Positions 1 to 8,759 are shown, numbered from the stretch's first letter. The stretch is 64,000 nucleotides of DNA from BOG-908 sp963692875 (GCA_965198755.1 OZ240673.1:186001-250000); one strand, 5' to 3'. Notes: generated by a model from the letters alone, not told the origin. Program-made: numbers and translations.

Positions 1-555
1 TGCCACGGACGCCGGCGCCAGCCCGGTGCGACTGGCCTCCCCGCCGCCCAGCAAATGCGCCAGCGCGCGCGCCGCGTCGCTCGCCGCTGCGTCGGCGATG
101 ATCGCCGCCGGCGTGGTCGCCTCGATGCGCGAGGTGCGCTCCCCCACCAGGCTCAGCGAGACGAAGCAGGCTTCCGGCGGTATCCCCGGCTCCAAATTCA
201 CCAGCAGCTTCTGCTTCTCGGCGGCCGCCGGCGCCTGCAGGCCGTCCATGAAGCTTGCCTGGTCCACCCGCCGCAGCGCCGGAAACCGGTCTAGCGCCGC
301 GAAGGCGGTCGCCGCCAGATGCGGGCAGTTCACCAGCCGGCAGCTGCAGCGGTTCTCGAACACCACGCGCCGGCCCATCGCCGCGGGACTCATCCGGGCG
401 GTGCGCCGCACTCCCTTGTCCTCGACCACGCCGGTGATCGTCTCGCCATCCAGCGAGACCTCCACGGCGCCGATCAGCACCAGGCTGCGGCCGCGCGTCA
501 GCGTGCGGCCTTCGAATATGCGGCCGAGATCCTCGGAGGAGAACGGGACGGGCAA
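1..555 (-). CDS. SWIM zinc-finger / SNF2-helicase-type protein, N-terminal part (runs off the left edge)
   Basis: The minus strand is open for 185 codons from a TTG at 555 to the window edge, directly after an in-frame TGA. The protein begins MPVPFSSEDLGRIFEGR and has the SWIM-type zinc pattern CSCRLVNCPH (CxCx4CxH) near residues 70-79, preceded by a beta-rich stretch. In alphaproteobacteria this arrangement usually forms the N-terminus of a roughly 1000-residue SNF2/DEAD helicase. The motor domain would lie outside the window, so the helicase assignment is inference. The TTG start has no strong ribosome binding site, and there is no ATG in this frame nearby. The opposite-strand frames are shadows. 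Confidence 0.6.
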   Translation of the reverse strand, partial: MPVPFSSEDLGRIFEGRTLTRGRSLVLIGAVEVSLDGETITGVVEDKGVRRTARMSPAAMGRRVVFENRCSCRLVNCPHLAATAFAALDRFPALRRVDQASFMDGLQAPAAAEKQKLLVNLEPGIPPEACFVSLSLVGERTSRIEATTPAAIIADAAASDAARALAHLLGGGEASRTGLAPASVA

Positions 556-661
556 CGGTCAGGCTCGTGTGTAGTGGCCGGGTGTTCTGAGGCTTTGGGA
601 CGCTGACTGCAACATGGAAGGTGGCGCTTTCTTGCTGCAGTGCACAGGGTAGGCCCAAGAA

Positions 662-795
662 GGAAAGAAAGGCCTTCTTTTTCGAGAAAAAGAAGCAAAA
701 AGCTTTTGCTCCGGCTGTCGCGGACCTCTCCGCAGCCGAGTGCCCAGGACAAAAAGTTTTTTGGTTCTTTTTTTCAAAAAAGAACCGCTTGCTTT
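662..795. repeat. NPE copy 1 (B-A)
   Basis: Nested palindromic element. The left B arm has a GCTTC-type hairpin (ggccttctttttcgag...aagaagc) and the right A arm a GGTTC-type hairpin. The centre carries the gctgtcgcgg box. It ends 1 base before the stop codon of the lipoprotein gene that follows on the minus strand. Confidence 0.85.
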
Positions 796-796
796 C

Positions 797-1114
797 TCAA
801 CGACCCCGCTGCGCCACCACCGCCGGATCATCCACCGCCGCACACCGGAACGTGGCGTCGAACGCCGTCGGCCAATACGGCGTCCATGGGTCCCCGTCGG
901 GCCGCAGCTCCAGCGGCACCACCGCGCGCCCCTGCGCCCGGCAGAACGCGGCCGACTCGCTCACCACCGCCAGCCGCGCCGCCGGCCCGCCACCGGCCGC
1001 CGGTGCCCGCAACTCGGACAGCGCGTAGGTGTCCGGACCCACTGCAACCACGCCACTGCCGGCTGCACAGCCGGTCAACGCGATGCACACGGTCACACCC
1101 AGCCAGGCTCGCAT
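797..1114 (-). CDS. Small putative lipoprotein
   Basis: Encodes 105 residues starting MRAWLGVTVCIALTGCAAGSG, a short signal peptide with lipobox LTGC (Cys 16), so the product is probably lipidated and exported. The mature part has two further cysteines (FCRAQ and FRCAA) that could form a disulfide, and no recognised domain. The ATG at 1114 is preceded by GAGGGCGG, which favours it over an upstream in-frame start. The gene ends against a palindromic element. I do not recognise the family. Confidence 0.6.
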   Translation of the reverse strand: MRAWLGVTVCIALTGCAAGSGVVAVGPDTYALSELRAPAAGGGPAARLAVVSESAAFCRAQGRAVVPLELRPDGDPWTPYWPTAFDATFRCAAVDDPAVVAQRGR

Positions 1115-1299
1115 CACATCCGCCCTCAATCCCGAACTCCCATCCGGCAAGTTGCACTCATGGTGCCGCGTCCGCCGCGCGCCGAACACCCGACAATGCG
1201 TATCGTAATCGTGATTATTTAACAGGTGTCTGGATTGCTTGCCGGCGGGTTAAGAATGCTCTCTCCGCAGGCAGGTCTTTCGATGCAGGTCTCTCGATA

Positions 1300-1605
1300 A
1301 TGAGTTCGTCGTTGCAACTCGTGCCAGGCACCGAACCGGCACAAGGCCAGTTCACCCAGTTTCTGCCGCTCGGCGCCGTCACCTGCATGCCCAGCCGCGA
1401 ACAGCAGCGCTTCGAGTTCCACTGGCTCGCCTTCGCCCCGAACGGCTCCGCCGCACGCACCACCTGCGAGCTGTGGCGCTGGGCGGGTGGTGAGTGGCGG
1501 AGCGTGTTCGTGCCGGGCACGCGGTTTTCCGGCGACGAACTGCACGACCAGGGGTGGACGTACTGCCAGCCTTGCGAGCCCGTCGTCGTGACGGTGAGAC
1601 CTTAG
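1300..1605 (+). CDS. Small hypothetical protein
   Basis: A 101-residue ORF starting MSSSLQLVPGTEPAQGQF, rich in Trp and aromatic residues in its second half (ELWRWAGGEWRSVF) and with a C-terminal CQPC pair. No signal peptide or membrane segment is apparent. Codon use looks coding (G/C third positions) and better than in the opposite frames at 1215-1641. I do not recognise a family. The frame stays open upstream, so the exact start is uncertain. Confidence 0.45.
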   Translation: MSSSLQLVPGTEPAQGQFTQFLPLGAVTCMPSREQQRFEFHWLAFAPNGSAARTTCELWRWAGGEWRSVFVPGTRFSGDELHDQGWTYCQPCEPVVVTVRP

Positions 1606-1633
1606 TGCCAACTCGCGTTTATGGTGACTCATA

Positions 1634-1773
1634 GAAAGCAAGCAGTCCTTTTTTGAAAAAAAGGACCAAAAAACTTTTGACTCCGCTGTCGCGCGCTCTC
1701 CGGAAAAATCCGCGACAGCGGAGTCAAAAGTTTTTTGTTTCTTTTTTTCAAAAAAGAAGGCCTTGCTTGCTTT
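1634..1773. repeat. NPE copy 2 (near-perfect symmetric copy)
   Basis: The left hairpin is GGTCC-type (agtccttttttgaaaaaaaggacc). The right side is GTTTC/GAAGG and ends gccttgcttgc. The central stem is a perfect inverted repeat of about 27 bp around gactccgctgtcgcg / cgcgacagcggagtc, one of the clearest fully symmetric copies. Confidence 0.88.
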
Positions 1774-1876
1774 GAAACAATCAACCTTTCGGCCGGTTAG
1801 TACAAGACAAACGGCTGTTTCAAAGCAGCAAAAAACCTCTCATGCGGCTACCGCGGACCACGCCGACGGACCCCGG

Positions 1877-2416
1877 CTAGGATTTGGGCAGGTCGCCCTC
1901 GGTGTCGGGGTAGCGGGCGTGCAACTGCTCCACCAGGTGGTCAAGCGTGGACGTCTTGCTCAGCTCCAACGCCTCCTCGCGGCCCTCTTGCGTGATCTCC
2001 AGCTTGCGGCTGATCCGGTCCAGCATCTGGATGATAATCGAGGATTCCTGCTCCGCCATCAGGTTCACCTGAAGGTCCAGGTGGTCGCGGCGGTCGGCAA
2101 TCGAGGACATGCGATTCTGCTTCATCAACACGAACGCACTTAAAATGACCGCCTCGGCCGAGGTCACCGCCGAGAGCAGGTTGAACGGAAACCGGTCGAA
2201 CGGCACCAGCCCCGGCACCGCGCCGCTGTTCCACGCGATCCAGCCGCCGATCAGCAGCGCCTGCACGCACACGAACGCGAGCGTGCCGACGAACCGCCCT
2301 GTCACGTCCGTGATCGACTCGATCACGCCCCTGCTGCGCGACGCGTGCTCCTCCAGCAGCAGCACACGCTCGATGTTGCGCCTGACCAGCGCCGGGGCAG
2401 CCTCTTCTCCACTCAT
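1877..2416 (-). CDS. DUF1003 family membrane protein
   Basis: A 179-residue protein with two predicted membrane helices near residues 42-62 (GTLAFVCVQALLIGGWIAW) and 77-98, an acidic/polar N-terminus, and a C-terminal coiled-coil-like stretch with the conserved NRMSSIADRRDHLDLQVNL segment, the signature of DUF1003. Function is unknown for the family. The ATG at 2416 (MSGEEAAPALV) fits family length better than the ATG 15 codons upstream. It is followed on the same strand side by another small membrane protein gene, with no evident operon link. Confidence 0.82.
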   Translation of the reverse strand: MSGEEAAPALVRRNIERVLLLEEHASRSRGVIESITDVTGRFVGTLAFVCVQALLIGGWIAWNSGAVPGLVPFDRFPFNLLSAVTSAEAVILSAFVLMKQNRMSSIADRRDHLDLQVNLMAEQESSIIIQMLDRISRKLEITQEGREEALELSKTSTLDHLVEQLHARYPDTEGDLPKS

Positions 2417-2468
2417 CCCCGCTAGATGGGCGCCGCGCCAGCGTATGCCAGCGCGACGCACACACCGT

Positions 2469-2642
2469 TCAGGTGGTCAGGTTGATGCCGGTGATGACCA
2501 GGATCACGAACAGCAGGAATATCGCGATCGCAATGAAGAAGAATATCTTGGCAATGCCCGCCGTCGCCTGGGATATGCCGCTGAATCCGAGAACGCCGGC
2601 AATCAGCGAGATGACAGCGAAGATGATGGCGTAACGCAGCAT
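2469..2642 (-). CDS. DUF1328 (YtjA-like) small membrane protein
   Basis: A 57-residue, two-helix hydrophobic protein beginning MLRYAIIFAVISLIAGVLGF, with a glycine-containing turn (GISQATAGIAKI) before the second helix. Both length and pattern match DUF1328 small inner-membrane proteins. GGAG lies 6 bases upstream of the ATG at 2642, which decides the start over a longer ORF running back through the palindromic element. It lies 52 bp upstream (in transcriptional sense) of the DUF1003 gene, so the two may be cotranscribed. Confidence 0.8.
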   Translation of the reverse strand: MLRYAIIFAVISLIAGVLGFSGISQATAGIAKIFFFIAIAIFLLFVILVITGINLTT

Positions 2643-2742
2643 GTGGCGGCTCCGGTCGGGTGTCGGCACCGCAACGCGCGCCGCGGGGTTACGTTCGCAA
2701 GAAAGCAAGGCCCGCTTTTGTGAAAGCAGCGAAAACCCGCAG

Positions 2743-2882
2743 GCAAGGCAAGGCCTTCTTTTCTGAAGAAAAGAAGCAAAAGACTTTTGGTCCGGCTGTC
2801 GCGGAGTTTCCCTCAACGCGCGCCCAAGGGAACAAAAGTTTTTTGGTTCTTTTTTTCAAAAAAGAACCGCTTGCTTCGCTTG
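2743..2882. repeat. NPE copy 3 (B-A), with an extra half arm
   Basis: Full element: left B arm of GCTTC type, right A arm of GGTTC type, centre ggtccggctgtcgcgg on the B side and cgcgcccaagggaac on the A side. A degenerate additional B-like arm (gcaaggcccgcttttgtg) precedes it at about 2704-2740. Confidence 0.88.
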
Positions 2883-2936
2883 CGCCGGCCGATCCCCGTC
2901 GAGCGCGGCACGCCGCCCCTCAGCCCGAGAAACTGG

Positions 2937-3527
2937 TCAGCGAGACAGAAGCCGCTTGGCTCTAGTCTTCAGCAAAGCGCCGCCCGCCGTCTTCCGGTTG
3001 CGCCGCCACACATCAGCCGACAGTCCGGTGGCGAACGTCAGCCAAGCCGCCAGCGGAGTCATCGCACCCGCCGCAACCCGGTCCGTCCGCGCGGCCCCGG
3101 CGATGCACCCTGCACAGGCCGCCAGCATGGCGCCCGACACCAGCGTGGCGGCTCCCGTGCGCCGCGCGCCGAAAAACACCGCCTGGTATCCCCCAAGCCC
3201 GGCCACCGTCCCCCACCAACCCGCCAGCGCTCCGTTGCGGGCCCGGCTCGCCGGCGCGTGCATCAACCGCGCGCCGCTCAGGCACAGCAAAACCTCCAGC
3301 ACCCCCCAGGTGGCGCCGATCACTACACCCGGCGGCGTTATCGCCGGCTTGCGCAGGCTGGCATACCAGGCGGCCGTGGCCGGACGCTGCGGCCCCTGGC
3401 TGGCACCCGCCAGGCCCGCCGCCAGCACCGCGGCCAGGCTGATGGCGAAAGCCTGCCCGGTGGTCCACCCGGCTCCCGCGGGCGGCCTCTCCCGCGCGCG
3501 GTCCGGCAAGGCGACAGGCTGGCTCAT
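2937..3527 (-). CDS. TspO/MBR family protein
   Basis: A 196-residue membrane protein with the TspO/MBR signature WYASLRKPAITPP followed by a Trp-containing helix (ATWGVLEVLLCL). This family of five-helix tryptophan-rich sensory proteins binds porphyrins. The ATG at 3527 (MSQPVALPDRA) gives the family length plus a polar N-terminal tail. A longer ORF upstream is only readthrough into the neighbouring palindrome. The C-terminal half is more diverged than the first helices. Confidence 0.78.
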   Translation of the reverse strand: MSQPVALPDRARERPPAGAGWTTGQAFAISLAAVLAAGLAGASQGPQRPATAAWYASLRKPAITPPGVVIGATWGVLEVLLCLSGARLMHAPASRARNGALAGWWGTVAGLGGYQAVFFGARRTGAATLVSGAMLAACAGCIAGAARTDRVAAGAMTPLAAWLTFATGLSADVWRRNRKTAGGALLKTRAKRLLSR

Positions 3528-3587
3528 GAGATCTGCATCCGTGGTAAGGTGCTGGGCGAAAGCGCCAGGACGCGGCGCGTTCCCGCA

Positions 3588-3631
3588 CGAAGCCGGACGA
3601 GAAGCAAAGCGAAGCCGGACGAGAAGCAAAG
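3588..3631 (+). repeat. 22-bp tandem duplication at the edge of NPE copy 4
   Basis: The unit gaagccggacgagaagcaaagc occurs twice head to tail. The second unit runs into the palindrome end (gcaaagcaaggcc). It looks like a slippage duplication across the element boundary. Confidence 0.75.
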
Positions 3632-3762
3632 CAAGGCCTGCTTTTTTGAGAAAAAGCAGCAAAAAACCTTCATCCCTGCTGTCGCGAAGCCTCCCGCAGC
3701 GCGCGCCCAAGGAACTAAAAGTTTTTTGGTTCTTTTTTTCAAAAAAGAACCGCTTGCTTGCT
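3624..3762. repeat. NPE copy 4 (B-A, GCTGC type)
   Basis: The left B arm uses a GCTGC/GCAGG stem (ggcctgcttttttgag...aagcagc) and the right A arm a GGTTC stem. The centre contains cctgctgtcgcg and cgcgcccaaggaac. Confidence 0.88.
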
Positions 3763-3850
3763 AGTCTCCCGCCATCACGCGTCCGTGATAATCAACCTGC
3801 ATCCGGTCTTGTCGAGCCACCGTAACGGTTTGGGCAGACAAGAGGCGACG

Positions 3851-4135
3851 ATGATCAAGTCGAGTTCCGTTGCACGTTTTCCGACGAGCGCGATCTTCGT
3901 AGGCGGCCAGGCACGGCCGCCATCGTCGCTCGGCACCAAGCTCCACGGCGAGGTCATCGTCGCTTTCGAGCTCGCCTGCGAGAACCGCGAGTTCGAGGTC
4001 GCCAAGGAACTGCTCGACACGTTCGAGCAGATGACCGTGCGCCGGCGTGTCGCCTTCACCGAGGCCGAGCGTGGCCGCTTGTTGGAATGGCTCGTCGCGG
4101 CGCATTTCCGGCTGATGGAGGTCCGCGCCAAGTAA
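3851..4135 (+). CDS. Small conserved-looking cytoplasmic protein
   Basis: A 94-residue protein (MIKSSSVARFPTSAIF start) whose second half forms two amphipathic helices (ELACENREFEVAKELLDTFEQ and RLLEWLVAAHFRLMEV), a pattern often seen in small alphaproteobacterial regulatory or unknown proteins. There is no signal peptide. GAGG sits 8 bases before the ATG at 3851, so I prefer this start to the longer upstream frame, which begins inside the palindrome. Function is unknown. Confidence 0.6.
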   Translation: MIKSSSVARFPTSAIFVGGQARPPSSLGTKLHGEVIVAFELACENREFEVAKELLDTFEQMTVRRRVAFTEAERGRLLEWLVAAHFRLMEVRAK

Positions 4136-4140
4136 AGCGG

Positions 4141-4279
4141 GTAAGCAAGCGGTTCTTTTTCAAAAAAAGAACCAAAAAACCGTTGTTCCCTGGAGTAAAC
4201 GCTGCAGAAACCTCCGCGACAGCCGGATCAAGAGTCTTTTGCTTCTTTTCTTCAGAAAAGAAGGCCTTGCTTCCTTGCC
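4141..4279. repeat. NPE copy 5 (A-B)
   Basis: The left A arm (gcaagcggttcttttt) and the right B arm (GCTTC type, ending ggccttgcttcc) flank the asymmetric centre gttccctggag / ccgcgacagccgga. It lies 5 bp after a gene stop. Confidence 0.88.
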
Positions 4280-4306
4280 TGACGCTGCGCTCCGGCCCGA
4301 CGCGCC

Positions 4307-6667
4307 CTATCCCAGCAAAGCCTGCGCACAGGCCTGCAGGATGGCCTCCTGATCCAGCCCATACTCCCGATACAGATCAACGACGTCGCCGCTCTGCCCA
4401 AACCGGTCCACCCCAAGCGGCACCACGCGCTGCCCTCGCACCGCGCCCAGCCAGGCCAGCGCCGCCGGGTGGCCGTCTAGGATGGTCACCAGCGCGCTGC
4501 CCGGCGCCATCGGCGCCAGCACCGTCTCGATGTGGCTGGGCGGCGAGGCTGACCCAGCCCGCCGCGCCCGTCCCGACGCCAGCCAGCCGGCATGCAGCCT
4601 ATCCGGGCTGGTGATCGCCAGCAGCCCCGCATCCGGCACCTCCTCGCGCACCACCTCGAACGCCGCCTCCGCCTCCGCCGCCACCGGCCCCTGATAGGCC
4701 AGCGCCAACGCCGAGCCCGGCCCGGGCGGCACCACCCAGTGCGCCCCAGCGATCACCGCCGCCTCGTCGAGCACCCGCGCCCTATGCGGCAGCGCGCGCG
4801 TGGACAGCCGCAGCCACACCGCCGAGCCGTCCGGCGCCTGCATGTGCGCCAGCGCCCAGCGCAGCAGCACCGCCAGCTCGTCCACGTAGGCCGGCTCGTA
4901 GGCCGCCAGCCTATCCGCCGCCATGCCGATCAGCGGCGTGTTCACCGACTGGTGCTGCCCACCCTCCGGCGCCAGGCTGATCCCGCTCGGCGTGGACACC
5001 AGCAAAAACCGCGCGTCCTGGTAGCAGGCGTAGATCAGCGCATCGAGCCCGCGGTTGACGAACGGGTCGTACACCGTCCCGATCGGCAGCAGCCGCGCCC
5101 CGTTCAGTGCGTGGCTCAACCCCGCCGCCCCCAGCAGCAGGAACAGGTTCTGCTCGGCAATCCCCAGCTCGATGTGCTGGCCGGACGGGCTCATCCCCCA
5201 GCGCTGCATGCTGGCCACCTTGGTGTCGCGGAACACGTCGTTTCGCGTGTGCCGGTCGAACAGCCCGCGCCGGTTCACCCACGGCCCCAGGCTGGTGCTC
5301 ACGGTCACGTCCGGGCTGGTGGTCAGCATTCGCCCGGCCGCCTCCCGCCACGGCCCCTCCGCCCGGCCGATCTCGCCCAGTATCTCGCCGAACCCCGTCT
5401 GCGTGGACAGCGTCCGCCCGGCCAGCTTGCCCAGCGGCACGGTGGCGGGCAGGGGAACCGGCGGCGGCGAAAACGCCCGGCCACGCGCGGTCAGCGGCAC
5501 CGCGAACGGCACCGAGCCGACAAACGCCCGCAGCGCGTCCGCCGATATATCGAGCCCCTCGGCCAGATCCCACTCGTGGCCGGGCCGGATGCCCATCTCC
5601 TGGCGGAACGCCTCCATCTGCTCGCGGGTCATCAGCCCGGAATGGTTGTCCTTGTGGCCGGCGAACGGCAGTCCCATGCCCTTGATGGTGTAGGCGATGA
5701 AGCAGGTCGGCCGGTCGTCCGCCTCTGCCTCGGACAGCGCGTCGAGGATCGCCTCGATGTCGTGGCCCCCCAAGTTGGTCATCAGCGCCGCCAGCTCCGC
5801 GTCGCTCAGCGCGTCGAGGATGGCGCGCAGCTCCGCACTCCGCCCAAGGTCGGCCAGCAGCGCCGTCCGCCACGCCTCGCCGCCCTGGAACGTCAGCGAC
5901 GCGTACAGGCTGTTCGGGCAATCGTCGATCCAGCGCCGCAACGCCTCGCCGCCCGGCTTCGCAAATGCCGCCTCCTGCAGCCGCCCGTGCTTCAGCCGCA
6001 CCACGTTCCAGCCCATGTCGCCGAACAGGCCCTCGAACCGCCCGAACAGCCGGTCCTGCACCACCGAATCCAGGCTCTGCCGGTTGTAATCCACGATCCA
6101 CCAGACGTTGCGTACGTCGTGCTTCCACCCCTCCAGCAGCGCCTCGTAGATGTTGCCCTCGTCGAGCTCCGCGTCCCCGGCGATCGCGATGTGCCGCCCC
6201 GGCGCCAGCCCCTCAGGCAACAGCCCGTGCAGCCGTACGTAGTCCTGGATCAGCGCCGCAAAACTGGTCGCCGCCACCCCCAGCCCCACCGACCCGGTGG
6301 AAAAATCCACCTCCGGCCCGTCCTTCACCCGGCTGGGGTAAGCCTGCGCCCCGCCAAACCGCCGCAGCCCCTCCATCTGCGCCACGCTCTGCCGCCCGAG
6401 CAGGTAGTTCGCCGCATGAAACACCGGCGAGGCGTGCGGCTTGACCGCCACCCGGTCCTGCGGCCGCAGCCTGGCAAAATACAGCGCGGTGATGATCGAG
6501 ATCACCGACGCACAGCTCGCCTGGTGGCCGCCCACCTTCAGCCCGTCCCGGTTCGGCCGCAGGTGGTTGGCGTTGTGGATGGTCCAGGCCGACAGCCACA
6601 GCAGCTTGCGCTCGATCTGGCGCAGCGCGTGGAGCTGTGTGGCCGGGCGCTCTGCGGTCAGGCTCAT
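4307..6667 (-). CDS. AceE-like thiamine-diphosphate enzyme (pyruvate dehydrogenase E1 / transketolase family)
   Basis: A 786-residue protein resembling homodimeric pyruvate dehydrogenase E1 (COG2609) and transketolase. The thiamine-diphosphate binding motif is visible as GDAELDEGN (about 164-172) and NRQSLD (about 195-200). The substrate-channel segment GLMTREQMEAFR and the pyrimidine-domain region ELGIAEQNLFLLLG follow. Start MSLTAERPATQLHALRQ at 6667 is chosen because the upstream extension has no family similarity. It stands alone with no E2 or E3 gene next to it and is shorter than E. coli AceE (about 890), so substrate is uncertain: a 2-oxo acid dehydrogenase component or transketolase-like enzyme. 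Confidence 0.75.
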   Translation of the reverse strand: MSLTAERPATQLHALRQIERKLLWLSAWTIHNANHLRPNRDGLKVGGHQASCASVISIITALYFARLRPQDRVAVKPHASPVFHAANYLLGRQSVAQMEGLRRFGGAQAYPSRVKDGPEVDFSTGSVGLGVAATSFAALIQDYVRLHGLLPEGLAPGRHIAIAGDAELDEGNIYEALLEGWKHDVRNVWWIVDYNRQSLDSVVQDRLFGRFEGLFGDMGWNVVRLKHGRLQEAAFAKPGGEALRRWIDDCPNSLYASLTFQGGEAWRTALLADLGRSAELRAILDALSDAELAALMTNLGGHDIEAILDALSEAEADDRPTCFIAYTIKGMGLPFAGHKDNHSGLMTREQMEAFRQEMGIRPGHEWDLAEGLDISADALRAFVGSVPFAVPLTARGRAFSPPPVPLPATVPLGKLAGRTLSTQTGFGEILGEIGRAEGPWREAAGRMLTTSPDVTVSTSLGPWVNRRGLFDRHTRNDVFRDTKVASMQRWGMSPSGQHIELGIAEQNLFLLLGAAGLSHALNGARLLPIGTVYDPFVNRGLDALIYACYQDARFLLVSTPSGISLAPEGGQHQSVNTPLIGMAADRLAAYEPAYVDELAVLLRWALAHMQAPDGSAVWLRLSTRALPHRARVLDEAAVIAGAHWVVPPGPGSALALAYQGPVAAEAEAAFEVVREEVPDAGLLAITSPDRLHAGWLASGRARRAGSASPPSHIETVLAPMAPGSALVTILDGHPAALAWLGAVRGQRVVPLGVDRFGQSGDVVDLYREYGLDQEAILQACAQALLG

Positions 6668-6870
6668 GGCGGGGCAGGGGTCCTTTGATCGAAGGATGAT
6701 AGGCACGGGCGCGGGGGAGCGAAAGCCAAGGTGGCTGACGTGGCGGAGCAGGCCAGTGTGCACAGTCGCTGACGTCCTGGCCGGCGCTACCTCACATCGC
6801 CAGGAGGAACGGCCCATCTACCCGAGACGAAACCTTTGAACCAACGGCCGTAGGTCTTGACCGGTGACAG

Positions 6871-7000
6871 GCGAAGCAAGCAGTTCTTTTTTGAAAAAAA
6901 GAACCAAGAAACTTTTGTTCCCTGGAATACGCGCTGAGGGAAACGCCGCGACAGCAGGACCAAAAGTCTTTTGCTGTTCTTCAGAAAAGAAGGCTTGCCG
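6871..7000. repeat. NPE copy 6 (A-B), long variant
   Basis: Left A arm (agttcttttttgaaaaaaagaacc), right B arm shortened (gctgttcttcagaaaagaagg). The outside flank 6841-6870 matches, in reverse complement, an accggtc...cggttgg extension shared with copies near 34.5, 41.7 and 52.8 kb. Confidence 0.82.
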
Positions 7001-7326
7001 GAGTTTGTGATCCAACTGAAGCAACCGTTCAGTGCTGACGTCGAGGGCCGGCATAGGTCGAGGACGCAACGTCCGCTTTGGAGCGATCATGGCCAGCCGA
7101 TCGTCTCGGCGGAACGCGTCTGGTCAAGGCAACGCATCGCAATCGCGAGTGTTCGATCAATCACCGAGAGGGGTCGCACGGGAAGTTGTTACTTAATCCA
7201 GGAGGCAAGGACCGTGTCGGCGTGGAAGCAGCCACCAGTGGCCGCCTGCCACGGCGTGTTGCGCCCGCGGCAAGGTGGCATCCGGTCTGCCAGGTTGGAG
7301 CGGGACGCGCGCGAGCTGCGGAGCAC
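7001..7326. other. Intergenic stretch without a supported gene
   Basis: This stretch carries open frames but no convincing start or family. It presumably holds the promoter of the outer-membrane protein gene that starts at 7327. I see no clear hairpin or repeat. Confidence 0.4.
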
Positions 7327-8103
7327 ATGCTCGGTTTGAACCGTCCAGTCTGGTTGTCTGGCGTCATCTGCCTGGCTATGTCGCACACCGCGCTGGCCGA
7401 CGGGCCGCGGGATTTCAACGCGGACACGCCCGGCAAGAGCTACACGCCCTACACTGTGGCAGAGGGATACTTCCAGCTCGAGAGTGACGCGGTTCATGTG
7501 ACATCGGGCGCGGGCACTGTGACCGTGCAGAGTCTGGACCCAGTGTTCAAATATGGTTTGACGGACGATGTGGAAATCGAACTGCAGACGGGAGGTTTGG
7601 AAAGTGTATCCGGCGGGGGTGTAAGCAGGATCGGATATGGCGATACTATCCCGGCAATCAAATGGAACGTCTTCGGGAACGACTGGCAGATATTCACGGC
7701 GGCGGTCAGATTCGGTGTGAAGCTGCCCACTGCAGCGCGTGGGATCGGCAACGGAGCGGTCGAACTCGCCATCACCGCGCCGGTGCAAGTAGCGCTACCC
7801 TACGAGCTTTCGCTCCAGGTGCAGCAGGAGGTGGACCTCCTCAAGAACGAGACCGACACCGGGAAACATTTCGACTATCAGGAAGATGTCTCGATCAGCA
7901 GGAGTTTTCGCCACACTACCGTGTCTGCGGAGGTTTTTGCGGAGAGTGCCACGGATCCAAATTCCCACGCGCTCTACACCGCAGACATCGGCGTTGGTTA
8001 CGCAGTGACCTCGACAACGGTGTTATCGTTCGGAGCGTATGTGGGGTTGAACAAATTTGCCCCCAAAATCGAGGCGTATACAGGGTTCGCGTTCAGGTTT
8101 TAA
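7327..8103 (+). CDS. Outer-membrane transporter-like beta-barrel protein
   Basis: A 258-residue exported protein. The N-terminal signal peptide ends near SHTALADG. The mature part shows alternating beta-strand patterns and ends in an aromatic (YTGFAFRF), as outer-membrane barrels do. Overall it resembles the meta-pathway phenol-degradation transporter family (PF13557-like), which are putative solute channels. The ATG at 7327 begins just before the signal peptide. GC content is lower than in neighbouring genes. An IS5 remnant follows 115 bp downstream. Confidence 0.65.
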   Translation: MLGLNRPVWLSGVICLAMSHTALADGPRDFNADTPGKSYTPYTVAEGYFQLESDAVHVTSGAGTVTVQSLDPVFKYGLTDDVEIELQTGGLESVSGGGVSRIGYGDTIPAIKWNVFGNDWQIFTAAVRFGVKLPTAARGIGNGAVELAITAPVQVALPYELSLQVQQEVDLLKNETDTGKHFDYQEDVSISRSFRHTTVSAEVFAESATDPNSHALYTADIGVGYAVTSTTVLSFGAYVGLNKFAPKIEAYTGFAFRF

Positions 8104-8217
8104 GGAAGCAATCCGAGTGTCGATGCATGATAAAAAGAAGCATCTGCGTCCCTTGCGTACTCAATGCTGGACATGTCACGAACGTTGTCATCTTTCAGAG
8201 TCCGTTTGAAAACGTCT

Positions 8218-8735
8218 TCAATGTGCACAGAGCTTTCGAAGCATCAGCCGCATTGAGGCCAGAAGCAGGAAGCCAAGCGCACGGAAGGACAGGTTTTCCC
8301 AGTCTTTAGCCAGCCGACGACAGCGGTTCCGCCAAGGGATTGTAAGCTCTGCGATCCGGCGTTTCGGTAGGACCGTAAAGCCCTTGGCATCTTTCGGCTT
8401 CCTGAGGATTTCGCCAAGATGCGGGCAAGTCTTGTGCAATCCTCTGCGGAAGACTCTTGCCGGAGTAGCCGGCGTCGGCAAACAGCTGCCCAGGAAAGGG
8501 TAGAGCCCCAACAGGCTGGCCATCTGAAGAACACCACCGTCACGATCGTGCAGGTTGGCCGCGTGCACGATCGCTGCCATCAGCAAGCCCCATGTGTCGA
8601 CCAGGATGTGGCGCTTTCTGCCCCTGATCTTCTTGCCTGGATCATAGCCCGGCGGGTCGATCTGACCCCCCCCTTTTCGGCGCTCTTCACGCTCTGGCTA
8701 CCGATGATGCAGGCTCTGGGGCTAGCCTCGCGGCC
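8218..8735 (-). pseudogene. IS5-family transposase remnant (frameshifted, 5'-truncated)
   Basis: The minus strand reads ACIIGSQSVKSAEKGG, then after a frameshift at a poly-G/C run near 8665-8672 continues IDPPGYDPGKKIRGRKRHIL, HAANLHDRDGG and the terminal RRIAELTIPWRNRCRRLAKD. These are IS5-family landmarks: the DSQSVK catalytic region and the C-terminal W/RxRRLxKDWE block, the latter degraded (ERTFAW has become AELTIPW). The 5' third of the transposase is absent. The right side near 8190-8217 may hold one terminal repeat, but no partner was found. Confidence 0.8.
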
Positions 8736-8759
8736 GGCATGCTCGCGACATCGCACGCT

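Noticed and set aside
4592..6688. Very long plus-strand ORF (698 codons) opposite the AceE-like gene
   Set aside because: Composition is Arg/Pro/His/Gln-rich without motifs, while the minus strand has clear thiamine-diphosphate enzyme motifs; it is a high-GC shadow frame.
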